This document shows positions 7,028 to 13,071 of a stretch of 14,371 bases of DNA, in pieces. The stretch is taken from the NCBI GenBank assembly GCA_955652255.1, contig CATPAW010000079.1:1-14371 (forward strand). Direction: 5' to 3'. The position numbers and the translations under genes were made by a program. Source of the stretch: an uncultured Chthoniobacterales bacterium. GTDB taxonomy: Bacteria; Verrucomicrobiota; Verrucomicrobiia; Chthoniobacterales; UBA10450. The number at the start of each line of letters is the position of its first letter. Within the stretch, counting starts at the first letter, position 1. The notes beneath the pieces were generated by a model. The model did not search any database. It saw only the letters and a list, made by a program, of their open reading frames with translations, and had not been told where the DNA came from.

Positions 7028-7335
7028 TGCACAGTATGAGACTGAGACGACAACTTTTCTCCATCTCTATTTTCGCGGCGACGTCGATCTTTGTCGCAAA
7101 AGCGCAGTCGCCCACCCCGATCGTTGTACAGGCAGCTTCACCGGCGGCCGTTTCATCGACAGCAGCCCTAGCACCCGTGACCGACTCCGATTCGCTGCCA
7201 CTCACGATCAACACGCTCCAGGAAATGAAAACGGCTAATGAGGAAATGCTGAAGAAACAGGAAGCCACCTTGCAGCAACTGGACGAGCTTCAGAAGGCCG
7301 CGGACGAAGTCAAGATCTTCAGCAAGCGCGGCTGA
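7027..7335 (+). CDS. Small exported coiled-coil protein, second of a pair
   Basis: 102 residues from the ATG at 7027, which overlaps the previous stop (TAATG); the frame is open further upstream, but that part is antisense-like and lacks a signal. RLRR followed by LFSISIFAATSIFV and AKA before QS forms a signal peptide. An Ala/Ser/Pro/Val-rich linker (~28-58) then leads to a coiled coil (LQEMKTANEEMLKKQEATL) ending VKIFSKRG. The last ~26 residues align without gaps to the end of the preceding protein (shared Q, two L, and IFS-x-R), so the pair probably arose by duplication. No enzymatic motif is present and the function is unknown. It converges on the creatininase gene with only 9 nt between stop codons. 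Confidence 0.75.
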   Translation: MHSMRLRRQLFSISIFAATSIFVAKAQSPTPIVVQAASPAAVSSTAALAPVTDSDSLPLTINTLQEMKTANEEMLKKQEATLQQLDELQKAADEVKIFSKRG

Positions 7336-7344
7336 CGGGGCGGC

Positions 7345-8115
7345 TCACAATCCCGCCATGTCCCATTTCCTGATCGTTTCCTCGATTAAGCGCGCGACTT
7401 TATCATTCACTTTGGCGAAATAAGTTTTCGCCTTTGCCAAATCAAACTTCGGATAACCCTGTCCCTCTTTGTAAAGCAAAATACTCGAGGGAAAGGGATA
7501 GGCGCTCCATGTATTCGGCGTCGGGATCGCCGTCGCCATATCTGACTTATAGCGCTCTTTCCAAACGAGCGACGGATCAACCGCCATCATGTAGGCAGTT
7601 TCATTTTCGCCAGCGTGTCCGCCATCTTCTCCATAGACTTCGAGTGTGACATCGCTGCAAAACGACCACCAGTTCACCACCAAAATCCGCGTCGTTGTTT
7701 CGCGGCCGACTTCTTGCGTAAGCCCGCTCAAGATCGAGGTCTGGCCGCCGCCGTGACCGTTGAGCAGGATGATGTTTTTGAATTTGTTTTTCGCCAGGCC
7801 GAACAGCACGGCGCGCACGTAGGCGCGATAAACGTCTTCGGGAACAGTAAAGCCGCCGGGATAGGCGTCGAGAATTCCAGTGAATCCGTACGGAATCGCC
7901 GGCGCAATCATCGCGTTCACGCGCGGGGCAATTTCCTTCGCCATCGCGACCGGTGCAATGATGTCGGTGCCATTGGCGGTGACACCATGTGCTTCGATCG
8001 TTCCGAGTGGAAGCAGCACGATGTCGATCTTTGCCGGGACCCATTCGCGAAATTCCATCCAGTTGATGCGCTCCATTTCGCGCGTGCTCGGGCCGGTTTG
8101 CTCCGCTTCATTCAT
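7345..8115 (-). CDS. Creatininase-family metal-dependent amidohydrolase
   Basis: 256 residues, the usual length for the family. The metal ligands are in place: E41 and H43 in LPLGTIEAHG, D51 in NGTD, H121 in LLNGHGGG, and E170 in GGHAGENET. The family includes creatinine amidohydrolase, a formamide hydrolase of archaeal flavin synthesis, and the mycofactocin peptidase MftE; the substrate here cannot be read from sequence. The ATG at 8115 has AAGGAAG ~25 nt upstream, too far to be a good ribosome site; residues before ~17 are poorly conserved in kind, so a later start is possible. It lies downstream of the NtrC-like regulator gene on the same strand. Confidence 0.9.
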   Translation of the reverse strand: MNEAEQTGPSTREMERINWMEFREWVPAKIDIVLLPLGTIEAHGVTANGTDIIAPVAMAKEIAPRVNAMIAPAIPYGFTGILDAYPGGFTVPEDVYRAYVRAVLFGLAKNKFKNIILLNGHGGGQTSILSGLTQEVGRETTTRILVVNWWSFCSDVTLEVYGEDGGHAGENETAYMMAVDPSLVWKERYKSDMATAIPTPNTWSAYPFPSSILLYKEGQGYPKFDLAKAKTYFAKVNDKVARLIEETIRKWDMAGL

Positions 8116-8162
8116 ATCGATCTTACGGGAATCAAAGGAAGTCGAATTTCCAATTTGGCTGA

Positions 8163-8178
8163 GCGGTTTGGAGACCGC
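8163..8178. repeat. Small GCGGT/ACCGC palindrome
   Basis: A 5-bp stem with a 6-nt loop (GCGGT-TTGGAG-ACCGC) lies in the 76-nt gap between the response-regulator stop and the creatininase start. It resembles the REP-like hairpins elsewhere in the window but is short, so it could be coincidental. Confidence 0.3.
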
Positions 8179-8191
8179 CGTTCCAAGAAAT

Positions 8192-9562
8192 CTACTTTCT
8201 GCTCTTGGGTTCTATTTTGCGATAGAGCGTGGCCATGCTGATGTCTAACAACCTGGCGGCTTTCTCGCGAGAGCCTTTGCAATGCGACAATGTCGCTTCG
8301 ATGTAGCCGCGCTCCTGTTGCTGAATGAATTCATCGAGACTTTGTCCAACCGGCATCGCGGCCAGCGCCTGATCGGCTTTTTCGCCTTGCGCCTCGCTCA
8401 CGATGTGCGGCGGCAAATCGCTCGGCAAAATCAGATTGTTCTCACACAACGCGCAGGCGCGCTCGATTGCATTTTCCAGTTCGCGCACATTGCCCGGATA
8501 ATCGTAGTGACACAAAATATCCACTGCCGCCGGATCGATTTTCTTCGGTTCGCCCCCGGCCGCGCTCGCTTGTTTTTGCAGGAAATGATTCACCAGCAGC
8601 GGCACGTCTTCGAGGCGTTCGCGTAAGGGCGGGATCTCCACCGGGATAACCGCGAGCCGATAGTACAGATCTTCGCGAAATGTCCCGTCCCTGAGTTTTG
8701 GTTGCAATCGCTCATTAGTCGCGCCCACTACACGCACATTCACCGGCGCGCTCTTGTTATCGCCCACGCGTCGCACTTCGCGCTCTTGCAGAACGCGAAG
8801 CAGCTTCGTCTGCAACGGCGGCGCCATCGAGTTTACCTCATCGAGAAAAATCGTGCCCAGATTCGCCTCTTCAAACAATCCACGCTTGTCCGCCACCGCA
8901 CCGGTGAATGAACCCTTTTTGTGACCAAACAACTCCGACTCCAGCAAGTTCTCCGGCAGCGCGCTGCAGTTGATAGCCACGAACGGATGGTGCTGTCGAT
9001 TGCTGTTGAAATGCAGGCCCCGCGCGATCAGCTCCTTGCCCGTGCCGCTTTCACCCACGATTAGCACGGTGCTGTCAGTGTCGGCTACTTTGTTAACGAG
9101 ATTGTAAACCTGCTGCATTTTCGGGCTGGTGCCGACGATGTTCTCGAAACGATAACGATTCTTCAGCTCCTTCCGGAGATAAACGTTCTCCCGCAGTGCC
9201 GCTTGATAATCGAGCGCGCGTTGGACCGTCAGTTGCAGCTCGTCGATCTTGAACGGCTTGGTCACGTAATCGTACGCCCCCATCTTCATCGCTTCGACCG
9301 CTGTCTCCACCGACGCGTAGGCCGTGATCAAAATAACTGCGGTCTGTCGATGATGCTCCCGCACGTGCCGCAAGACGTCGAAGCCCGTCATCGTCTCCAT
9401 CTTGATGTCCGCGATCACCACCTGCGGGTGAATAGTATCCAGTTGCTCGACCGCTTTCGACGCCGAATTAAACGGGAAAACTTGATGCCCTCTTTCGCGA
9501 CAAAGCGTCACGATGACCTCTACCATCGCCGGCTCGTCATCGATGATTATGATCTTCGCCAT
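8192..9562 (-). CDS. NtrC-family sigma-54-dependent response regulator
   Basis: 456 residues in three domains. The receiver (1-120) has acidic D8/D9, phosphoacceptor D52 (VIADIK), T80 and K102. The AAA+ domain (~140-370) has Walker A GESGTGKE at 170-177, the sigma-54 contact loop GSFTGA at 217-222 and Walker B TIFLDEV at ~237-243. A Fis-type helix-turn-helix ends the protein (GSREKAARLLDISMATLYRKI). When phosphorylated, such proteins oligomerise and use ATP to open promoters bound by sigma-54, which is encoded nearby at 5241-6659. No histidine kinase gene is visible next to it. A 14-bp palindrome sits just before the start codon. AtoC, ZraR and NtrC are the closest named types; targets are unknown. 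Confidence 0.96.
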   Translation of the reverse strand: MAKIIIIDDEPAMVEVIVTLCRERGHQVFPFNSASKAVEQLDTIHPQVVIADIKMETMTGFDVLRHVREHHRQTAVILITAYASVETAVEAMKMGAYDYVTKPFKIDELQLTVQRALDYQAALRENVYLRKELKNRYRFENIVGTSPKMQQVYNLVNKVADTDSTVLIVGESGTGKELIARGLHFNSNRQHHPFVAINCSALPENLLESELFGHKKGSFTGAVADKRGLFEEANLGTIFLDEVNSMAPPLQTKLLRVLQEREVRRVGDNKSAPVNVRVVGATNERLQPKLRDGTFREDLYYRLAVIPVEIPPLRERLEDVPLLVNHFLQKQASAAGGEPKKIDPAAVDILCHYDYPGNVRELENAIERACALCENNLILPSDLPPHIVSEAQGEKADQALAAMPVGQSLDEFIQQQERGYIEATLSHCKGSREKAARLLDISMATLYRKIEPKSRK

Positions 9563-9565
9563 GAA

Positions 9566-9579
9566 TCTCAGCGCTGAGA
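9566..9579. promoter_or_regulatory. Perfect 14-bp palindrome at the start of the response-regulator gene
   Basis: TCTCAGCGCTGAGA is fully self-complementary and begins three bases before the ATG at 9562 on the minus strand, covering the place where a ribosome site would be. It could be an operator, perhaps for autoregulation, or a hairpin hiding the start. An AT-rich stretch directly upstream (TAAAATATT) could hold a -10 element. Confidence 0.4.
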
Positions 9580-9654
9580 ATATTTTACTTTTGAGAAAAG
9601 GAAAGCGAAAATGAGAATGTCGCTTACGCTCTTCGCGCCTACGCCGCTTGCTAT

Positions 9655-10836
9655 CTATCCAGATTGTACTGGCTGATCGAATGCAACGATTTCTTCGAAT
9701 AGGTTGGTCGACCCACTACACGGAATACTCGTAAGATCGACATGAAAGCCCGGCCCAATCCGGCCGAGCGCGTTCTGTTGACTTAGCGCCCGCGCGGCAT
9801 TCACCGTCACCATCTCGAAGATTTTACGTGGCGAAACGTTTGGCTCGTTCCGCTGAAAGGCGCGCATCTCCGCGAACAAACTCAAGTTCTCGTTGCTCGC
9901 GAGGCTGTCAGTTCCGAGGCATATATTGAAACCAAGCGCGCGCAATCTTTCGAAAGGAAAGGGCGAATGTGCGAAATAACCGTGGCTGCGCGGCGAATGC
10001 ACGACGTGAAATTTCCTTGTCGATCTTGCGAGCAGATCGAAATCGCTTTCGCTCAGCTCATTGAGGTGCGCGACGATCCAGTTGGGTAAAGACGCATCTC
10101 CGAGGCGTCCGACGAATCTTTCCAAGGGCGTTTCATGACCGCAGTCATCCATCGGTCGCCCAGTTCCTTTTATGAATTCATAAAGCGGTCCCGAGCCATC
10201 GCGAAACATCGACATCTCTTCGCGCGACTCGGCCAAATGCGTCGTCAGCAAGATGTTTTCACGGCGCGCGATCTCTTCGCAGCGATGAAACAAGTTTGGC
10301 GAAGCTGTGAAGAGTGCATGCGGCGCCAATCCCCAATTCTTTTTGGATTTCAGTGACTCAATCGCAAGATCGACAATTTTATTTGCGCGATCCGGCGAAC
10401 GAATATCGATCAACTCCGCAAACCACCACGTGCGGATCGGCTCATCAATTTTCGCGATCAGTTCCGGATACGCTGTCAGATTCACAATCGCCGTCGTTCC
10501 AAATCTTTTTGCTTCGGCAAAACCTTCGTTAATCGACGCGACATAATCCTCCTCTGACAGCCTCGCCTTCGCTGCGTTGATCGCGCGAATCCAATCGGTG
10601 AAAGATTTTTGCGGGGCAATCTTGCCGCGCAAACAAGTGTAATCGAGGTGGCAATGCGTGTTGATCAGCCCGGGAAGCAGCGCTTGCTCGCCAAGATCGA
10701 CAATCTCACCGGAGTTGCGCGCTTTGATTTCGCGGAATGATCCAACATCAAAAATGCGATTCTCAGAGATCGCGACCGCGCCATTCTCGATCGGCGATCC
10801 ATCCATTGTCACGACGACGCGCGCGCGATAAATCAT
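9655..10836 (-). CDS. Amidohydrolase-superfamily deaminase (SsnA/MtaD-like)
   Basis: 393 residues with the metal-dependent hydrolase plan: a small N-terminal beta domain with RVVVTMDG, then LLPGLINTHCHLDYT (H61, H63), TTHLAES (H200), AHLNE (H257), VVHSPRSHGYF (H280) and CLGTDSLASN (D310). This set fits the chlorohydrolase/aminohydrolase group (COG0402-type), whose members deaminate S-adenosylhomocysteine, methylthioadenosine, guanine or aminofutalosine. I cannot pick the substrate. Aminofutalosine deamination in menaquinone synthesis is a possibility, but no other menaquinone gene is nearby. The ATG at 10836 has GAGAGG just two bases upstream, a close spacing. It follows the iron-sulfur protein gene across a large palindrome. 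Confidence 0.9.
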   Translation of the reverse strand: MIYRARVVVTMDGSPIENGAVAISENRIFDVGSFREIKARNSGEIVDLGEQALLPGLINTHCHLDYTCLRGKIAPQKSFTDWIRAINAAKARLSEEDYVASINEGFAEAKRFGTTAIVNLTAYPELIAKIDEPIRTWWFAELIDIRSPDRANKIVDLAIESLKSKKNWGLAPHALFTASPNLFHRCEEIARRENILLTTHLAESREEMSMFRDGSGPLYEFIKGTGRPMDDCGHETPLERFVGRLGDASLPNWIVAHLNELSESDFDLLARSTRKFHVVHSPRSHGYFAHSPFPFERLRALGFNICLGTDSLASNENLSLFAEMRAFQRNEPNVSPRKIFEMVTVNAARALSQQNALGRIGPGFHVDLTSIPCSGSTNLFEEIVAFDQPVQSG

Positions 10837-10853
10837 CGCCTCTCAAATTTGGA

Positions 10854-10884
10854 GGGACACGGTCGCCGCGGCGACTCGTGTCCC
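10854..10884. repeat. 31-nt near-perfect palindrome between genes
   Basis: GGGACACG-GTCGCCG (10854-10868) pairs with CGGCGAC-T-CGTGTCCC (10869-10884): 15 base pairs with one unpaired T and almost no loop. It starts two bases beyond the stop of the iron-sulfur protein gene and ends 17 nt before the amidohydrolase start. No T-run follows on the minus strand, so it is not a classical terminator. It looks like a dispersed intergenic palindrome (REP-like). Confidence 0.6.
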
Positions 10885-10885
10885 A

Positions 10886-11329
10886 TTATTCCGGCGCTGA
10901 CGGCGCAGCACCCTCCAGCTTGACTGCCTTGCGGCATTCCGCCACGAGCAGATTGCACGGTTCCTGGCAAAGCAACGGAATCACTGGCTCGCCGTCTCCG
11001 GTCTGGTCATGCGACGTATCAAATTTCTCCGGTGGAAGCTGGGTCGATGCTGGCGCGCCAGTTGCATCGCGTTTCCACAAAATCGTCCGCAAACACCCGT
11101 CGCTCGAGCGACAAAAATTTCCTACCAGCGCATTGACTTGTTCGTCCGAGATTTTCGCCGCGACGCGATACATGCCCGATTGTCGATTTAAAGTATCGCG
11201 CAGCGTGGTGGTGACGAGGTTTTTCGCTTTCCGCGCGCGGAACAGCGCGAGTCTGCCTGGATAAAAACAATCCAGCGCGCGACCCAGTCCGGCAAAGTCG
11301 ACAATTTCCAGGCGCCAGCCGCGCCGCAA
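10886..11329 (-). CDS. CbiX-associated 4Fe-4S cluster protein, C-terminal part of a split gene
   Basis: 147 residues if started at the TTG at 11329. The motifs LRRGWRLEI, DTLNRQSGMYRVAAKI, then C73-x5-C79 with CLRTILW, EKFD, and C121-x3-C125 in LLCQEPCNLLV match the iron-sulfur domain found C-terminal to CbiX chelatases such as Deinococcus DR2241. The four cysteines 73, 79, 121 and 125 are the likely cluster ligands. The TTG start is not credible: no ribosome site, and the sequence begins in mid-domain. Reading backwards, the frame is open through an A-rich tract to a TAA at 11354-11356, beyond which it continues as the 65-residue product upstream. I therefore read both as one protein interrupted by a stop codon. 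Confidence 0.75.
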   Translation of the reverse strand: MRRGWRLEIVDFAGLGRALDCFYPGRLALFRARKAKNLVTTTLRDTLNRQSGMYRVAAKISDEQVNALVGNFCRSSDGCLRTILWKRDATGAPASTQLPPEKFDTSHDQTGDGEPVIPLLCQEPCNLLVAECRKAVKLEGAAPSAPE

Positions 11330-11353
11330 ATTTTGTTTTTTTTTTAAGTTACG

Positions 11354-11356
11354 TTA
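11354..11356 (-). other. In-frame TAA splitting the CbiX-associated protein
   Basis: The codon series on the minus strand runs GAT AAA GGA AAT TAA CGT AAC TTA, then AAA-rich codons, then TTG CGG CGC GGC TGG, all in one frame. As I recall the family, this spot reads roughly DxxGxYRPLKTxxNLRRGWRL, so the TAA falls at the tyrosine (TAT/TAC in place of TAA would be a single base change). A ten-base T run lies just downstream at 11336-11345 (plus strand). Confidence 0.6.
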
Positions 11357-11551
11357 ATTTCCTTTATCTTCATTGTTGTAGATTTCGGCAGCGTCTTCAG
11401 GATTCGAAAAAACCTGTCCAGGATCGATCTCTTCATCATCACGATGGGAAAGATAAAATTTACCGTCGCTTGCCTTTTGAATTAGAACCTCGCCGATACG
11501 CCACGTGCCGGCGCCTCTATCTTTGAAAGCCTGCTCAAGCGTATTGAGCAT
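11354..11551 (-). CDS. CbiX-associated protein, N-terminal part of a split gene (65 aa)
   Basis: 65 residues: WRIGEVLIQKASDGKFYLSHRDDEEID, then an acidic stretch with NPEDAAEIYNNEDKGN before the TAA. From memory, this resembles the small stabilising domain that sits before the iron-sulfur domain in DR2241-like CbiX proteins (a GxVLI/GxFxLxHxDD pattern). It lies 18 nt after the GAF gene in a minus-strand series starting at CbiX. The frame continues past the TAA into the iron-sulfur part without a shift. If the stop is real, the product is a truncated domain; if the base is wrong or the stop is read through, a ~220-residue protein results. No strong ribosome site precedes the ATG at 11551. Confidence 0.7.
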   Translation of the reverse strand: MLNTLEQAFKDRGAGTWRIGEVLIQKASDGKFYLSHRDDEEIDPGQVFSNPEDAAEIYNNEDKGN

Positions 11552-11569
11552 CGCGCTGTTTTCGACTCG

Positions 11570-12028
11570 CTACCTTAGGCAGTGCGCAATCAGGCCGGCG
11601 GCGCGCTCGAGAAATTGTCGATCTTCGTCGCCAAATGCATCCGCTTTGGCGCTTTCGGCATCGAGCATGCCCACGATGTGTTGGTGGTCGTTCGTAATCG
11701 GAACAATGATTTCCGATCGCGTGGTGTGAAAGGTGGGCAAATATCGCGAGTCTTCCCGCACGTCTCCCACCACGATGGGTTTGCGCGACTCCAGGACGGC
11801 GCCGCACAATCCTTGCGTCAACGGAAAACGCGGATACGCCGGGGGCTCGTCACCCGTTCCCGCCATGATCGCGAATTCCTTTTTTGTGACCTTGTAAATT
11901 CCGACCCAGCGATAATCGCGCGCCGCCCGGATCGTCTCCACGATCAGCTTCATTCGTTTCGGCGTACAACCGCCGGCCAGCACAAACGCGCCGAGCTCTT
12001 GCAGCTTTTTCATGGTCGCGGGCTTCAT
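11570..12028 (-). CDS. GAF-domain protein
   Basis: 152 residues forming a single GAF domain: RWVGIYKV at ~40-47, TQGLCGAVLESRKPIVVGDV at ~71-90, TTRSEIIVPI at ~102-111 and GMLDAES at ~120-126. GAF domains bind small ligands or light-absorbing cofactors. The layout is like free-methionine-(R)-sulfoxide reductase, and C75 in GLCG matches one of its cysteines, but the catalytic cysteine region (normally HIACD-like) is TFHTT here, so that activity is doubtful. Its place between CbiX and the iron-sulfur protein suggests cotranscription and perhaps a link to tetrapyrrole metabolism, which is inference. ATGs at 12028 and five codons later are both possible; neither has a strong ribosome site. Confidence 0.85.
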   Translation of the reverse strand: MKPATMKKLQELGAFVLAGGCTPKRMKLIVETIRAARDYRWVGIYKVTKKEFAIMAGTGDEPPAYPRFPLTQGLCGAVLESRKPIVVGDVREDSRYLPTFHTTRSEIIVPITNDHQHIVGMLDAESAKADAFGDEDRQFLERAAGLIAHCLR

Positions 12029-12075
12029 TGCGAGAAGCGTAATGTCGGCAGAAAAATTGCGAATGCCAGCGCAGC

Positions 12076-12900
12076 TTATTTCCGCCGATCAAAATCCGCT
12101 GCTTGCTCGACGATGACATCGGCAAAACGTTGGTCTGTCCCAATCGCGCCGGAATAAAATAACGAGCGGCCATTCAACTTGTATGGATTTCGACGGAAGA
12201 CTTCACGTCGCTCGCCGCCGGAGGTAATTGACGACTGGCCTTCATCCGCGATTCCAAGCAAGACCGGAATATCTTCGTAACTGTGCAATCCATCCGAGAT
12301 AAAAAATGGGACAACGACTACATTCGGACTGCTGGTCAATTTCTTCCAATCGGCCACCAGCGGCGGCTCTTCCATGTAAACGTTGAGAACCGACGCGTAT
12401 TTGCCCAGCGCGCGGATTTTCTCCGCCTCCCGTTTCGCCGCCGCCGCGCTGTTTTCGTTCAGATCGGTCCCGTGCGCGACAATCAGTAAACTCGTTTCCG
12501 ATTCCCGAACGCCCGGCGCGATCTCATGCGCCCGCTGCAACAATAACGCTGTCATCATCGAATGATTTCCAACCGGATCGCAATATTTCCAGATTTGTCC
12601 ATTCCTCCGTTTTGTCATTCGACCACTCAAATCCAATTCGCGCGGAATCACCGTCTCCGTGAAATAACCTTCACTGATGAAATTGGGCACAATGTAAACC
12701 TCGCGGATTTCCTCAGGATCAAACAAAAAGAGCGCGTCGCGCAGGCTTGGCTCCTCTTTCCAAAAGACGCATTCAACATCGACAAAAACTTTTCGGCGCC
12801 GAATTTCCGCCGCGTGCGCCAGCGTCGGCGCGCTCGAATCCGGATTCACGGTCGAGCCGTGCCCGACAATGAGAAGCGCGCTGTCGGATTTCGAAACCAT
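12076..12900 (-). CDS. cbiX: Sirohydrochlorin chelatase CbiX, two-domain form
   Basis: 274 residues made of two chelatase-type halves. Each begins with a strand and histidine loop: LLIVGHGSTVN (H14) and LLIVAHGTDLNEN (H143). The halves then carry VYIVPNFISEGYF and VVVVPFFISDGLHSYEDIP; the second has H206, while the first has Tyr/Phe there, so the metal site is likely formed mainly by the second half or by one residue set. CbiX inserts Co2+ (anaerobic cobalamin route) or Fe2+ (siroheme) into sirohydrochlorin in the cytoplasm. Which metal is used cannot be told. The iron-sulfur domain often fused to such proteins is encoded separately downstream, after a GAF gene, and is broken. The gene is preceded by a 171-nt gap. 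Confidence 0.9.
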   Translation of the reverse strand: MVSKSDSALLIVGHGSTVNPDSSAPTLAHAAEIRRRKVFVDVECVFWKEEPSLRDALFLFDPEEIREVYIVPNFISEGYFTETVIPRELDLSGRMTKRRNGQIWKYCDPVGNHSMMTALLLQRAHEIAPGVRESETSLLIVAHGTDLNENSAAAAKREAEKIRALGKYASVLNVYMEEPPLVADWKKLTSSPNVVVVPFFISDGLHSYEDIPVLLGIADEGQSSITSGGERREVFRRNPYKLNGRSLFYSGAIGTDQRFADVIVEQAADFDRRK

Positions 12901-12906
12901 TGAAGT

Positions 12907-12948
12907 CAGAAAAGCTCGAACACCCAGCGCCGAACGTCCAACACCGAA
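12907..12948. repeat. Degenerate 14-nt tandem repeat upstream of cbiX
   Basis: Three consecutive 14-nt units each end in CGAA: CAGAAAAGCTCGAA, CACCCAGCGCCGAA and CGTCCAACACCGAA. The minus strand translates as VLDVRRWVFEL, the FDVRR pattern that I recall from dispersed tandem repeats in Verrucomicrobiota genomes. The remaining 171-nt gap (12901-13071) also holds an AGAAAT/ATTTCT inverted repeat (12998-13016) and the palindrome AGAAGCGCTTCT (13018-13029), with no gene. Confidence 0.4.
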
Positions 12949-13071
12949 TTGAAGGCAGGCACGGCGGCTAGAAATTCCCCGCCAGACCTGGCCGCTGAGA
13001 AATCGAATAAATTTCTTAGAAGCGCTTCTTTAACGCCACATACCGCGAGCTCGGCAAAGATTTTTCCGACG

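Noticed and set aside
7345..8115. The creatininase-family enzyme as a leader peptidase for the RiPP, by analogy with mycofactocin MftE
   Set aside because: It is about 2.8 kb from the cassette, beyond rpoN and the small proteins, and lies in a different gene series; the family is mostly not linked to RiPPs.
9655..10836. Naming the amidohydrolase as aminofutalosine deaminase (menaquinone synthesis)
   Set aside because: The motifs fit the broad superfamily only, and no other menaquinone gene is in the window.
11570..12028. The GAF protein as a free-methionine-(R)-sulfoxide reductase
   Set aside because: Only C75 of the expected cysteines is present; the usual catalytic cysteine segment is replaced by TFHTT.
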